This document shows positions 27,377-37,238 of a stretch of DNA of 64,000 nucleotides, one piece after another. Source of the stretch: Lentisphaera profundi. GTDB taxonomy: Bacteria > Verrucomicrobiota > Lentisphaeria > Lentisphaerales > Lentisphaeraceae. The stretch is from the NCBI RefSeq assembly GCF_028728065.1, contig NZ_CP117812.1, positions 2,356,001 to 2,420,000 on the forward strand, given 5' to 3'. The notes beneath the pieces were generated by a model. That model ran no database searches. It saw nothing but the letters and a program-made list of their open reading frames with translations, and was not told where the DNA came from. Numbering within the stretch: position 1 is the first letter of the stretch; the number at the start of each line of letters is the position of its first letter. The translations under genes and the position numbers were made by a program.

Positions 27377-27487
27377 AATTAAACCTCATTTTGATATTTT
27401 ATACTGACACAATAACACTCATTGTTAGTTTTTCAGTGAAACCAAGGCTATATATAGAACCATAATTTATAAAAACAGAAGATATCA

Positions 27488-28369
27488 ATGACAGAATTTA
27501 TCCTCATGCCTGCGATCGGTGCTATAATTGGCGCCGTAACAAATGAGCTCGCAATCAAAATGCTCTTTAGACCTTACAATCCCGTATATGTCTTTGGCCT
27601 TAAACTCCCGATGACACCCGGTGTCATTCCTTCTCAACGAACGGTCATTGCCGGTAATATTGCCGAAACTTTCGAAAAGCACCTCTTATCTGGAAAAGAA
27701 ATCCATGATATGCTAACATCCCAAGATATGCATGATCAACTTGAAAAAGAAATTTTGAAAGGATTAAAAAAACAACTCCCCACGATTTTAGCCAATCCAG
27801 AACTCTTACAACAAACGAGTTCCATGGTCCATTCAGCACTTGTTGATACTGCGAAGGATAAATTTGTAAAAATCAGCATTGAAAAAGCACCCCTACTCGC
27901 AGAGAAAATGATTGATAATGCCTTAGAATCTCTAGGCTCAATGGTAGCAATGGTGGCCTCTCCTTTCAAAGGAAAAATCTGTGAAAAAGTCTTAGAAGGC
28001 ATTGAGCAACTCAGCCGTGAAACTCTAGCTTCATTTGCTACTGATGATACTCGCCTACTCATTCAAGAAAAAATTGAACAGCAATCTGGCCAACTCGACT
28101 ACACAAAAATCGCTGCATCCTTAGCCCCCGCAATGACAGAGCTCATTATCAATGGTCTCAGTAATGCGATTGAAGAAGCTCTTAGTAGTGGACACCTTGA
28201 TATTCGCAAGAAAATTGAAACTCGTATTAATGAACTTGAGATCCAACAGCTCGAAGAAATCATCCTCGGCTTTAGTCGTGAGCAGTTCAGGTATATAACC
28301 GCCTTTGGAGCACTTTTGGGAGCTATAATCGGCTTAGTACAGGCTTTTACTGTCGGCATGCTTAACTAA
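27488..28369 (+). CDS. DUF445 family membrane protein
   Basis: A 293-aa protein with the DUF445/YheB pattern: an N-terminal membrane helix with PAIGAIIGAVTNELAIKMLF, the motif RPYNPVYVFGLKLPMTPGVIP, a long helical middle, and a C-terminal helix with GALLGAIIGLVQAF. Both ends seem to be membrane-anchored, leaving the helical part on one side. In Bacillus, YheB and YtlA-type relatives have no settled function. AGAAG lies 6 nt before the ATG. It is one base before the next gene, so the two form an operon. Confidence 0.85.
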   Translation: MTEFILMPAIGAIIGAVTNELAIKMLFRPYNPVYVFGLKLPMTPGVIPSQRTVIAGNIAETFEKHLLSGKEIHDMLTSQDMHDQLEKEILKGLKKQLPTILANPELLQQTSSMVHSALVDTAKDKFVKISIEKAPLLAEKMIDNALESLGSMVAMVASPFKGKICEKVLEGIEQLSRETLASFATDDTRLLIQEKIEQQSGQLDYTKIAASLAPAMTELIINGLSNAIEEALSSGHLDIRKKIETRINELEIQQLEEIILGFSREQFRYITAFGALLGAIIGLVQAFTVGMLN

Positions 28370-28370
28370 A

Positions 28371-29081
28371 ATGCTTGAGACGCTGATCATTGGTAGCGGC
28401 TATCTAGGCTCATTCATCAAATCTAAATTTAAGAGTGTTCAATCAAGTTCATTAGAGAATACCGCTGACTTCTATTTTTCCCTAGAATTATCCCCTTTCG
28501 ATGAACTCCCTCCAGCGAAGACCCTCATCATTACTTGCTCAACTGAAATGATGGGGGACAGAGCTAAAGCCTTTGCGCAATTTTCTCAAGAGAATTTCAA
28601 TCAAATCATCCTCATTTCTACTGCTAGTTTATTTCAAGTCTCTCACGCAGATGAAGTAATTGATGAAAACGCCCCTTTGATCTCGTCACACCCACGAGTC
28701 ATTAGCGAAGGCTACTTTGAAAAATTTGCCACTATCCTCCATTGCGGCCTGCTCTGGGATGAAACTTTGCGCACTCCGCGAAAATGGTTAAATCGCATTA
28801 AAAATGGCCAAAAATATGTCAACTTTTGCAAGAGTGATCTTGTCGCAGAAGTCTGCTTTCATATCACTCATCTCGAAGGCTCCTTAAGAGGACATTTTCT
28901 TTGTGCTGATAATCACGCAAAACGCTGGAACGAAATCGCCAAATCCTACAGTATCAAACTTGATAACAAAGAAACAGGCACTGAAAGCAAGATTTTGAAT
29001 TCTAAAAAACTTCAACTTTCTCTAAAAAGTAAGATTGACTGGTCTTCATTCGTATATTGTATAAAAAAAGAGCCTTTGTGA
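28371..29081 (+). CDS. NAD(P)-binding Rossmann-fold protein, epimerase/YeeZ-like
   Basis: A 236-aa protein. The N-terminal nucleotide-binding loop is LIIGSGYLGSFI, typical of short extended SDR or YeeZ-type proteins. Later segments (LIITCS, ILISTASLF) fit the beta strands of that fold, but the YxxxK catalytic pair is not obvious. It may be a non-catalytic or atypical nucleotide-sugar-type protein; the substrate is unknown. It starts one base after DUF445. A 65-bp gap separates it from the kinase gene that follows. Confidence 0.7.
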   Translation: MLETLIIGSGYLGSFIKSKFKSVQSSSLENTADFYFSLELSPFDELPPAKTLIITCSTEMMGDRAKAFAQFSQENFNQIILISTASLFQVSHADEVIDENAPLISSHPRVISEGYFEKFATILHCGLLWDETLRTPRKWLNRIKNGQKYVNFCKSDLVAEVCFHITHLEGSLRGHFLCADNHAKRWNEIAKSYSIKLDNKETGTESKILNSKKLQLSLKSKIDWSSFVYCIKKEPL

Positions 29082-29161
29082 CTCAAAAGAAAGCTTTCTT
29101 AGATTGGATTTTACTTGAGCTCTTTTAACTTAGTGCGAATCAATAATCAACGAGGCTCAAA

Positions 29162-30961
29162 ATATTACCGCCAGGCACACTCATTAATGGCTTCTGTATC
29201 CTAGAAAAAATTGCTAGCGGCAATATGGGTACGGTATATTCAGCTACACAAGTAAACCTCAACAGAAAAGTTGCCATCAAAATTCTTTTTGAGCACACTA
29301 CTGAGGATCAGGACTTCCTGAGAGGTTTCTTTCGCGAAGCCCAGGCTGCTGCGGCTTTTACACATCAAAACATTGTCCAAGCATATGATGTCGGCCAAAC
29401 TGAAGATAAACTCTATTACTTCGCGATGGAACTTGTTGATGGCGGTGATGTCTTAGAATTAATTAAACAGCACGATTCTATTATCTACAAAGATGCATTG
29501 CCGCTAATAACCGGAATTGCCGAAGGTTTGCACTATGGCAATACAACCCGCCAACTTACTCATGGCGACCTCAAACCTGCTAATATACTTATTACCCGTC
29601 AAGGAGAAGCTAAATTAGCTGATTTAGGTTTAGCACGAATGGGTGGTGAAATCCAAGGCGAAAGCGATGGGATTATGCTCACACCCATGTATGCCGCACC
29701 AGAAATGATTCTCGATCAATGGAAGAATGGTGATCCTCGAGCCGATATTTATTCCTTTGGTGCTACCTTATATCATATGCTCGCAGGGCACCCACCTTTT
29801 GAACATGATTCCTATGAAGAAATTCTTCGTATGCAAATAGAAGAAACTCATATCTCTCTAAAAAAAGCGAAAGCAAAAATCCCTCAAGGGGTTTCCGACT
29901 TTGTCGATCACCTATTACAAAAAGACCTAAATGACCGTCCACAAACCTGGGCTGAAGTCATCCAAGCACTTCGCCAACTCCAAGTTAAAGCGAATTCATA
30001 CCAAATAGCGGGTGAAAAAAATCGTAAGTCGAAAATATACGACCGTGTCAAAGCCAATAATGACAAAAGTAAAAAAACTTTAATTGCGGCTATCGCCAGT
30101 TTTTTTATACTGGCTATCGTAGCTCTCTTTCTGATCAATATTGACCGAGGCGCCCCTCCCGTGAAAAAACTGGAAGAAAAAAAACTGATTACTCCTGACA
30201 ACACAGTCAGCAGTAATACTAATGCTACCGAAAATCTACTAACAAAAAATGCCTCTCCAATTAAAGCTCCTCAGACTTCACCTTCTGCTAAGAAAGCCAA
30301 AAAGTTAAAAAAACAAAAGCCAAAAGCCTTAAAAAAAACGAATAATGAACTAAAGACTCCGCCAAAAAAACTCAAAGAAAGTGAAAATTTGAACAAGGCT
30401 AAGGAAATTAAAAAGCTAGCGGAAAATAAAACCACCATTAAATCACCTCCACCAATTTCCTTGGCTCAAAAAGATAAACAGGATAAAAAAAATAAGCAGC
30501 TTGCCATCAATAAAAAATTAGCTCTTCATCTCGAAGCTCTTTCAAGTAATAAGCATGGTAACATTAGCCAACACATAAAAAAAATCTCTGTTCTTTTAGC
30601 GAATAATACTTATGCTCAAAACTTAAGTATCCATTTCTATGAAGCCCTAAAAAACTTAAGTGAAAACGAAACGAAAGAATACCGTATAAAATCCTTTGAC
30701 ATGCAAGACATCACTTTTGTTGCGCAGAAAATCTATGGTCCCGTTGAAGAAACTATTCCTTTGGATAGTAAAGAAGCTCATCTTGTGATTGCTAAGGCAA
30801 GTACCGAATTAATTGAAAACTTCAATTCTCCCGATAAGAATATCTTAATGTTATATACCCTAACTAACCCATCTAAGTCAGCTCTTATCAAAGCAAAGCT
30901 AAACAATAAAAGTGCTTTTAATGATTTCCTGAAAACTGTCCTCGAGTGTAATAAACAATGA
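29162..30961 (+). CDS. Membrane-anchored Ser/Thr protein kinase, start codon unusual
   Basis: Kinase motifs are PPGTLINGFCILEKIASGN then MGTVYSA (glycine loop), VAIKIL (ATP Lys), HGDLKPANILI (catalytic Asp about 136) and DLGLAR. The activity is probably intact. One membrane helix is at about 305-325, followed by a Lys/Pro-rich linker and a small C-terminal domain. The first ATG (29225) falls inside the glycine loop and would remove the first beta strand. The frame is open upstream to a stop at 29144, without any ATG, GTG or TTG. GAGG lies 5 nt before an ATA at 29162, which I take as the likely (or mutated) start. It ends in a 4-nt ATGA overlap with the next gene. Confidence 0.85.
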   Translation: MLPPGTLINGFCILEKIASGNMGTVYSATQVNLNRKVAIKILFEHTTEDQDFLRGFFREAQAAAAFTHQNIVQAYDVGQTEDKLYYFAMELVDGGDVLELIKQHDSIIYKDALPLITGIAEGLHYGNTTRQLTHGDLKPANILITRQGEAKLADLGLARMGGEIQGESDGIMLTPMYAAPEMILDQWKNGDPRADIYSFGATLYHMLAGHPPFEHDSYEEILRMQIEETHISLKKAKAKIPQGVSDFVDHLLQKDLNDRPQTWAEVIQALRQLQVKANSYQIAGEKNRKSKIYDRVKANNDKSKKTLIAAIASFFILAIVALFLINIDRGAPPVKKLEEKKLITPDNTVSSNTNATENLLTKNASPIKAPQTSPSAKKAKKLKKQKPKALKKTNNELKTPPKKLKESENLNKAKEIKKLAENKTTIKSPPPISLAQKDKQDKKNKQLAINKKLALHLEALSSNKHGNISQHIKKISVLLANNTYAQNLSIHFYEALKNLSENETKEYRIKSFDMQDITFVAQKIYGPVEETIPLDSKEAHLVIAKASTELIENFNSPDKNILMLYTLTNPSKSALIKAKLNNKSAFNDFLKTVLECNKQ

Positions 30962-32145
30962 GATTCTTGTACTTCATCTTCCTTAGTCTTGGGATCTTTG
31001 CCGAGGATTCATCACCTTTTTGGGAAGAAATCAGAGAAGGCTCTACTATCTACATAAATCAAAATTATATAGATACGGGCGAAACACCCGAAAACATCAG
31101 ATTAGCTATATATATAAACGAGCTCATCAAACTAAGCACAAAAAAAGCACTGCCTCTCGAAGCTCTTTTTGAGAACACGCCTACTGAGTATCATAAACGA
31201 TTACTCGATAACGGCCTCCAGCTTCAAGTAATTCTAACTGAAAAATACTATCAATTAGAGACTCCTGAATCACAGCAACTACGTTTTTTTATTGCCTTGC
31301 TCTGTGATAATATGCATTCAAGTAAGAGCCAGCTCCTAAAGGATTTCAACAATGATTTCATTGAAGTCGAATTAAATAAAATCTATACGGCTTCTAATAA
31401 AAAATACGGCTTAGACTTACAGCTCCCCAAATACGAAACCATTGCCGCTCTCAAAAACATCCAGTTCAAATCTCTCAATTTTAATACCGATCAATTTCTC
31501 TCCTTGGTGAATTACATTAATAATAAATGTAAAAATAGTGGCATTGCTATTCAACTTGACGACATTCCGTTCTGTACGAATCTACGAACGGTTGAAAATC
31601 TAAATGATGACCTAATCTATAACGGAACCATAAAGATACAGAACCCCCTTAGCTATAAGCTAGAAAATGGGAACCTCATGGATTTAATTAAGTTAATCGA
31701 TCTCAACTACAAAGTGAACATCACTTATCATCGTGATCGCATCATAATTGACGCCCCAAAAGAGTCTCACTGGAAAAATGATTACCTCTCGTACAGAAAA
31801 GCAAAGGCCTTAGCCTCCTCGATCTACTCTCCTGTTTTCCCAACACTCTTTGACAAAGAACATACCTTCCAAACTCTGGGCACTATAAATGAAATCCGCA
31901 AAAGTGAGCAGCTAGTATCTATATACTTCGATGGACTTTATATAAGCGTTCCTATATCAGAAAATGAAGAACTCGTAGACGAGCTTATCGACAATCTTGA
32001 AAAGGCCAAACTATCTAGCTCATCACGCTATTCTGACAAATTAGAACTCATTGTTCAAGGAGTATTTTTAGCGAACAAAAATACTCCTCAAGCATTAAAC
32101 GCTGTATATCTACTCGGCTTTAATAAATTTCTTCACTTACAGTAA
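30958..32145 (+). CDS. Secreted protein coupled to a kinase, unknown function
   Basis: A 395-aa protein with a short signal peptide (MRFLYFIFLSLGIFA). The middle (about residues 160-270) contains a segment that resembles the small secretin/TonB-receptor N-terminal fold: FKSLNFNTDQFLSLVNYIN, then IDLNYKVNITYHRDRIIID. This likeness is weak and by eye. No catalytic motifs are recognised. It overlaps the upstream kinase stop codon by 4 nt, so the kinase's extracytoplasmic domain and this exported protein may work as a pair. The downstream gene is convergent. Confidence 0.65.
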   Translation: MRFLYFIFLSLGIFAEDSSPFWEEIREGSTIYINQNYIDTGETPENIRLAIYINELIKLSTKKALPLEALFENTPTEYHKRLLDNGLQLQVILTEKYYQLETPESQQLRFFIALLCDNMHSSKSQLLKDFNNDFIEVELNKIYTASNKKYGLDLQLPKYETIAALKNIQFKSLNFNTDQFLSLVNYINNKCKNSGIAIQLDDIPFCTNLRTVENLNDDLIYNGTIKIQNPLSYKLENGNLMDLIKLIDLNYKVNITYHRDRIIIDAPKESHWKNDYLSYRKAKALASSIYSPVFPTLFDKEHTFQTLGTINEIRKSEQLVSIYFDGLYISVPISENEELVDELIDNLEKAKLSSSSRYSDKLELIVQGVFLANKNTPQALNAVYLLGFNKFLHLQ

Positions 32146-32221
32146 AGACCTCATCGACTCTAAGTGGTGCACTACACACCGCCTTACTGAGTTTCAGAGC
32201 TAAAACTAAGCTGATACAAAT

Positions 32222-32908
32222 TTAATCTTTGTATTGCTCTTTGCCATATTTATCCCACCACTTGAGCCAGTTGCTAGCGACGTCTTCTTTCTCTTGTGCA
32301 AAATCATTTTTTACACAGTAAAGAATGCCTGAACGATGTTTTATGAATTCAAAAGCATAAGGCTTTATATCCCCATTCGTTACTCGTTGCGCCATATAAG
32401 CCGCATAGATTCTCATTTCGGGTTTTTCATATATACTTTTTGATTCCATCCAGAGCGTGGTATCATCATCTTCCAGAACCACTTCTCTTTTATCTTTCAT
32501 CAAGCCGGCGTAAATACGAACAATATGATTAACATCGATCGGAGGCGTATCTAAGTCCCCCTCTTCTCTCTTTTTAATCACTCCTACATTATAATTATCC
32601 ATTGCCCGATGAAATAAAGCTTCTACTACAACCGTAGTCAACTGCGCATTTGACGTTTTTAAAATTTCTTCTAGTTCAGCAATACTCTTTTCTTCGTATT
32701 CTTTAATTCGCAAGTTATAAATAGTCATATCTTGCTCTTCTATTTGAGAGACTATTTTACCTTTGTCATCCTTAACTTCTACCGACACTAAAGGCGTTTC
32801 ATATTTTTTAATGTTAATCTTCTTTTTGACTACTTGATTTGATTCATTCGAACTTTGACTCGTACATGCAACCATGAAAGCCAAAGGGATTAGGCTGTAA
32901 AACTTCAT
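32222..32908 (-). CDS. Lipoprotein of unknown function
   Basis: A 228-aa protein. The signal peptide ends in the lipobox FMVAC, so Cys-15 is probably lipidated. The mature protein is charged and mostly helical; about residues 65-185 could be a TPR-like or all-alpha domain. No family is recognised. The gene is alone on the minus strand, divergent from the UbiA-type gene. An AGGAG lies just upstream of its ATG. Confidence 0.7.
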   Translation of the reverse strand: MKFYSLIPLAFMVACTSQSSNESNQVVKKKINIKKYETPLVSVEVKDDKGKIVSQIEEQDMTIYNLRIKEYEEKSIAELEEILKTSNAQLTTVVVEALFHRAMDNYNVGVIKKREEGDLDTPPIDVNHIVRIYAGLMKDKREVVLEDDDTTLWMESKSIYEKPEMRIYAAYMAQRVTNGDIKPYAFEFIKHRSGILYCVKNDFAQEKEDVASNWLKWWDKYGKEQYKD

Positions 32909-33020
32909 ATATTAATCTCCTGTGAAAATAGCTTACGAAATTAGCACAATATAGGTGACTTGCAACAAATTTGAAGCAAACTACATTCTCCTAAATCAAA
33001 ATAATTTCTTATAGGAAAAC

Positions 33021-33965
33021 ATGAAATACACCGAAAAAAATGAAGACTTGATCAACTGGATGAAAGTTATGCGTATGTCTCAGGGCTTTTTTTTCATCTC
33101 AGCAATGCCTGTCCTCCTAGGGACTCTCCTCATTTATCAGCATCATCAGATCTTTAATCCGCTGCTCACTATCCTAATCCTTATGGGTTGCTTACTATTT
33201 CACCTAGGAGCGGATATGATAAACGAATATCATGATCATATTTCAGGAAATGACGCCTTGGTCGAGATCCACACGCCTTTCAGTGGTGGAACTCGCGTCC
33301 TTGAGGAAGGTAAACTCGCACCCAAGAAAGTTCTCAAAATGTCATACTTATTTTTCGCTATTGCCTTGGCTGGATCATGTGTCATCGCCTACCTCAGTAA
33401 AGTTGAAGTCTTAATCTTTGCACTGCTCGGACTCATTTCGTGCTGGGGCTACTCTGCTCCTCCACTTAAATTCTCTCACCGAGGACTAGGAGAGCTCGTC
33501 ATTTTTTTAAATAATGGTTTATTCATTATGTGCGCCATGTATTACAGCATTGTGGGCGAACTTCATGCCGAAATTATTTTCCCCTCATTTTTCTTAGGTT
33601 TCCTGGGTTTTGCCATCATTTTGATGAATGAAATCCCCGATTATAGCGCAGATAAACAAGTCCAGAAAAATAACCTAATTGTACGCTTAGGAATCGAAAA
33701 TGGCTTCACTCTTCATCGAGTAGTTACCGCGCTCGCTTTCCTCTCTCTTTTGACTGCTGTTTACCTTGGAAACCTCCCTCCTCTATGTCAAATCTGCCTT
33801 GTCTATCCCGTAGTGCTTATGTACAAAGGTCATTATCGGACACCAAAACCCGCAGATTTGCAAAATTCTGCTAAATTAAGCTTATTATGTAAAGGGGCTA
33901 TCGAAACAAAATTCAAATCTTGGTGTTTATTGATGACGGGTTTTATCATCAATTTATATATTTAA
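33021..33965 (+). CDS. UbiA-superfamily prenyltransferase, MenA-like
   Basis: A 314-aa integral membrane protein with about eight helices. The first Asp-rich motif is NEYHDHISGND and the second is DYSADK, the two metal-diphosphate sites of UbiA-type enzymes. The overall layout resembles MenA (1,4-dihydroxy-2-naphthoate prenyltransferase), which makes menaquinone precursors, but other UbiA members prenylate different aromatic acceptors. No other quinone genes are nearby, so substrate is uncertain. A GGAAA site precedes the ATG. The next gene starts 21 bp downstream. Confidence 0.82.
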   Translation: MKYTEKNEDLINWMKVMRMSQGFFFISAMPVLLGTLLIYQHHQIFNPLLTILILMGCLLFHLGADMINEYHDHISGNDALVEIHTPFSGGTRVLEEGKLAPKKVLKMSYLFFAIALAGSCVIAYLSKVEVLIFALLGLISCWGYSAPPLKFSHRGLGELVIFLNNGLFIMCAMYYSIVGELHAEIIFPSFFLGFLGFAIILMNEIPDYSADKQVQKNNLIVRLGIENGFTLHRVVTALAFLSLLTAVYLGNLPPLCQICLVYPVVLMYKGHYRTPKPADLQNSAKLSLLCKGAIETKFKSWCLLMTGFIINLYI

Positions 33966-33986
33966 TATACATTTATAGGAGTATAC

Positions 33987-34259
33987 ATGAGTGAGAGTAA
34001 AAATAATGCTGCAGCGCATTATAAGGGAAGCCTAAAAATAGTAGGCTCAATATTGATAATATGGGCATTTATCAGCTTTGGTTGTGCTATTATATTCCGA
34101 ACTTGGATGGATGCAAATATGCCAAAAATAGGCAATGCGCCTTTTGGCTTTTGGATGGCTCAGCAAGGTGCTATTATTGGCTTCGTAATCCTATTACTTG
34201 TCTACACATATTTAATGAATAAACTAGATCATAAATATGGCTATGGAGAAGAAGACTAA
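33987..34259 (+). CDS. DUF4212 small subunit of a sodium:solute symporter
   Basis: A 90-aa protein with two membrane helices (about 19-38 and 56-76) and the DUF4212 features [18 protein letters not shown] and a charged C-terminus LDHKYG. Such small proteins are found directly before a VC_2705-type SSS transporter. Here the stop and the next start overlap (TAATG), supporting a two-subunit transporter. AGGAG precedes the start by 7 nt. Confidence 0.9.
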   Translation: MSESKNNAAAHYKGSLKIVGSILIIWAFISFGCAIIFRTWMDANMPKIGNAPFGFWMAQQGAIIGFVILLLVYTYLMNKLDHKYGYGEED

Positions 34260-36028
34260 TGTCACAAGATATTTGGAACTTTATTTTTATTGGCATCACC
34301 TTCACTATTTATATCGGCATTGCACTTTGGGCTAAAGCTGGTTCAACAAAAGAATACTACACTGCTGGCGGAGACGTTTCTGCTTTTGCGAATGGCATGG
34401 CGACTGCTGCCGACTGGATGTCTGCAGCAACTTTTATTTCAATGGCGGGAATTGTAGCTGCATCTGGATATGATGCCTCACGCTTTCTCATGGGTTGGAC
34501 TGGTGGCTTTGTGCTACTCACAACACTCATGGTCCCCTACCTAAGAAAATTTGGTAAAGCGACTGTTCCTGATTTCATTGGAGATAGATTCTATTCTAAA
34601 ACTGCACGTGTGGTTGCCGTTATCTGTGCTCTTTTCATCTGCATGACCTATATCATGGGTCAAATGCGGGGTGTTGGCATCGTATTTTCACGTTTGTTTA
34701 GTATTGAAATATCTACTGGCGTCATCATCGGTGGCAGTATTGTTTTCTTCTATGCTGGACTAGGCGGCATGAAAGGTATTACATATACTCAAGTGGCACA
34801 GTACTGCGTAATGGTTTTCGCCTACACGATCCCTGTAGTTTTCATATCTCTCGCCTTAACTGGTAATGTAATTCCTCAAATGGGATTAATAGGCGACTTT
34901 ACTAAAGGTGGTGGCGAAGCTGTCCCTTTACTACAAAAGATGAATGATCTCTCAGTGGAACTTGGCGTCACTAAATATACTGATGGTTCCCTAAGTACAA
35001 TTGATATGTTTTGTATTACCGCTGCTCTTATGGCTGGTACCGCAGGTCTTCCACATGTTATCGTACGTTTCTTTACTGTAAAAAGTGTTAAAGCAGTCAG
35101 AAAATCTGCTTGCTGGACTTTATCATTTATTGCCATCATTTACCTCACCGCACCTGCGCTAGGTCTCTTTGCCCGCACCAACCTTGTTGATGAAATCAAT
35201 AACAAAACTTATCAAGAAGCGCCAAGCTGGTTCAAAAACTGGGAAAACCAAAGCATGATTGCTTGGGTCGATAAAAACAATGATGGAATCATTCAATATG
35301 GTCAAGGCACTGCTTTTGTAGGCAAACCTATCATGGATGGCGAGAAACGTGGTGAGCAGGGCCAAAGACTGGTATCTAATGAAATATCCGATGATGTTAA
35401 TGAAGTTTATTACGATAGAGATATTATTGTTTTAGCTAATCCTGAAATGGCGGGCTTACCCCCATGGTTAATTGCCCTAGTTATGGCAGGCTGTGTAGCT
35501 GCTGCGCTCTCTACTGCTGCAGGCCTTCTTTTAGTTCTCTCCACATCTATTTCTCACGATTTAATGAAGAAAATTATTAAGCCCGATATGTCTGACAAGC
35601 AAGAAATGGCCTATGCCAGGATAGCTTCCTTTGTGGCGCTCGTCATTGCCTCTTACTTTGGGATCAATCCTCCTTCGAGTTTTGTGGCTAAAACCGTCGC
35701 CTTTGCTTTTGGTTTAGCTGCCTCATCCTTTTTTCCCACTTTGCTTATGGGGATATTTTCAAAACGGATAAATCGCGAAGGAGCTATCGTCGGAATGATA
35801 AGTGGCATAAGTTTCACTTTCGCCTACATCTTTTACTTCCAATTCATCGCTGATCACAAAGACTACCTTTTTGGTATATCTCCCGAGGGCATTGGTTTTG
35901 TCGGCATGATTATCAATTTCATTGTCACTTTTGTCATCAGTTACTTCACTCCACCTCCTCCCCAAGAAGTACAGGACATGATTGAAAGTATCCGAATTCC
36001 AAGCGGCGCAGGCAAAGCCAGCCACTAA
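34259..36028 (+). CDS. Sodium:solute symporter, VC_2705/ActP-like
   Basis: A 589-aa SSS-family transporter with about 13 helices. Family markers are [35 protein letters not shown], and [15 protein letters not shown], the last one close to the ActP motif. Relatives move acetate or other small carboxylates with Na+. A hydrophilic loop at about residues 310-390 includes [13 protein letters not shown], which looks like a Ca2+-binding DxNxDG loop. The gene overlaps its small-subunit gene by one base and is followed by a terminator. Family is firm; substrate is inferred. Confidence 0.92.
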   Translation: MSQDIWNFIFIGITFTIYIGIALWAKAGSTKEYYTAGGDVSAFANGMATAADWMSAATFISMAGIVAASGYDASRFLMGWTGGFVLLTTLMVPYLRKFGKATVPDFIGDRFYSKTARVVAVICALFICMTYIMGQMRGVGIVFSRLFSIEISTGVIIGGSIVFFYAGLGGMKGITYTQVAQYCVMVFAYTIPVVFISLALTGNVIPQMGLIGDFTKGGGEAVPLLQKMNDLSVELGVTKYTDGSLSTIDMFCITAALMAGTAGLPHVIVRFFTVKSVKAVRKSACWTLSFIAIIYLTAPALGLFARTNLVDEINNKTYQEAPSWFKNWENQSMIAWVDKNNDGIIQYGQGTAFVGKPIMDGEKRGEQGQRLVSNEISDDVNEVYYDRDIIVLANPEMAGLPPWLIALVMAGCVAAALSTAAGLLLVLSTSISHDLMKKIIKPDMSDKQEMAYARIASFVALVIASYFGINPPSSFVAKTVAFAFGLAASSFFPTLLMGIFSKRINREGAIVGMISGISFTFAYIFYFQFIADHKDYLFGISPEGIGFVGMIINFIVTFVISYFTPPPPQEVQDMIESIRIPSGAGKASH

Positions 36029-36052
36029 CAATTAGTATGAAATAAATTTATA

Positions 36053-36088
36053 AGAGCTTTGAGATTAAGAATTTCAAAGCTCTTTTTC
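36053..36088 (+). terminator. Rho-independent terminator after the symporter gene
   Basis: A 10-bp stem AGAGCTTTGA/TCAAAGCTCT with an 11-nt loop is followed by five T. It lies 24 bp after the stop codon. Confidence 0.88.
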
Positions 36089-36125
36089 TACCCTATAGTT
36101 ATGATTATCTATAAAGGAAAAGTAC

Positions 36126-37238
36126 ATGGATCCCCAAGACACTCTTAATATATATGAAAATATGCATGCTGGGCTTGGAGATCTCTTACAAAATGAGGAA
36201 CAGACTAGTCCTCAAATAAATCCGGAGTCATATTTAGATTTTTCTTCTACTGATTGTCGTTACCAAAATCCCGAAAATTTAAGTAGCGGGGGCATGAAAC
36301 ACATCTATAAAGTTCATGATCAACTTTGCGATAGATTAGTCGCCATGGCCATCCTTAAAAATATCCGTAGCCAACAAGACTTAGAGCAATTTACCCGCGA
36401 ATCGACCATTACCGCAAGGCTAGAACATCCTAATATTATGCCTATATATGATATCGGCCATGACGATAAGGGTGAACCCTTTTTCACGATGCCTCTATTA
36501 ACAGGGGAAAACTTAGCCGATTTCATCAGAAGAGAAAGCCAACAAAAAACTGACGCTCCAGCCATCGCACTGAAGAACAAAGTAAACATTTTTCTTAAAA
36601 TTTGTGATGCTATATCTTATGCTCATAGTCGAGACGTCATACATCTAGACTTAAAACCCGAAAATATTCAAACCGGCTCCTTTGGTGAACTTCTCGTTTG
36701 TGACTGGGGTTTAGCTTACCACCTAGATTCAAAACAAGAACTTAAAAAAAATCGCGTACTATGTGGAACCCCTGGCTTTATTGCGCCAGAACTTAAGGTC
36801 TCTAAGGTATTTGATCCTAGCCCTCGCTGTGATGTTTATTCTCTAGGCGTTTTATTAAAATGCCTGATTAGCTCTCGGGGGCCCTTAGATCCCGATTTCC
36901 AAAACGACCCTGAGCATGCCCCTAATGGATTATTATCTATCATCAGTAAATCCATGAGAGAAGACCCTGAACTTCGCTATCAATCAGTTCATTTGTTAAA
37001 AGAAGATCTCGAAGATTGGATGAATGGCTTTGCGCCTTCCTCTCAGGCCGCTAGCCAAGGAACTGTGTTTTTATTATTCTGTAAGCGAAACCTCAGAACC
37101 GTTCTCTCTTGTGCAGTTTTTGCCATTATCCTTTCCATGACGCTTCATTATAAAAACAAAAATTCAATACTAAGTAATAAACTCAATCATTCTTTGCCTA
37201 ATACTGAGGACTTCAAAAAAAATCACGATCTCGCCTGA
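36126..37238 (+). pseudogene. Ser/Thr protein kinase gene, 5' part, interrupted by IS copy 2
   Basis: The kinase domain (about residues 50-310) has a glycine-loop remnant SSGGMKHIYK, a Lys in VAMAILK, catalytic loop HLDLKPEN (Asp-175) and DWG in place of DFG, so it may be catalytically competent. A membrane helix at about 325-340 follows (TVLSCAVFAIILSMTL). The frame is cut at 37236, where the IS target duplication ends; the stop TGA at 37236-37238 uses IS bases. The missing C-terminal 208 codons are at 38837-39462. Together they would make a 578-aa protein. The remaining fragment keeps kinase and anchor but loses the TPR-like sensor end. AAGGA precedes the ATG. Confidence 0.88.
37231..37236. 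repeat. Target-site duplication of IS copy 2 (left)
   Basis: TCGCCT here is repeated at 38831-38836 just after the IS. It differs from the TAGCTG duplication of copy 1, so the two copies inserted independently. Confidence 0.9.
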
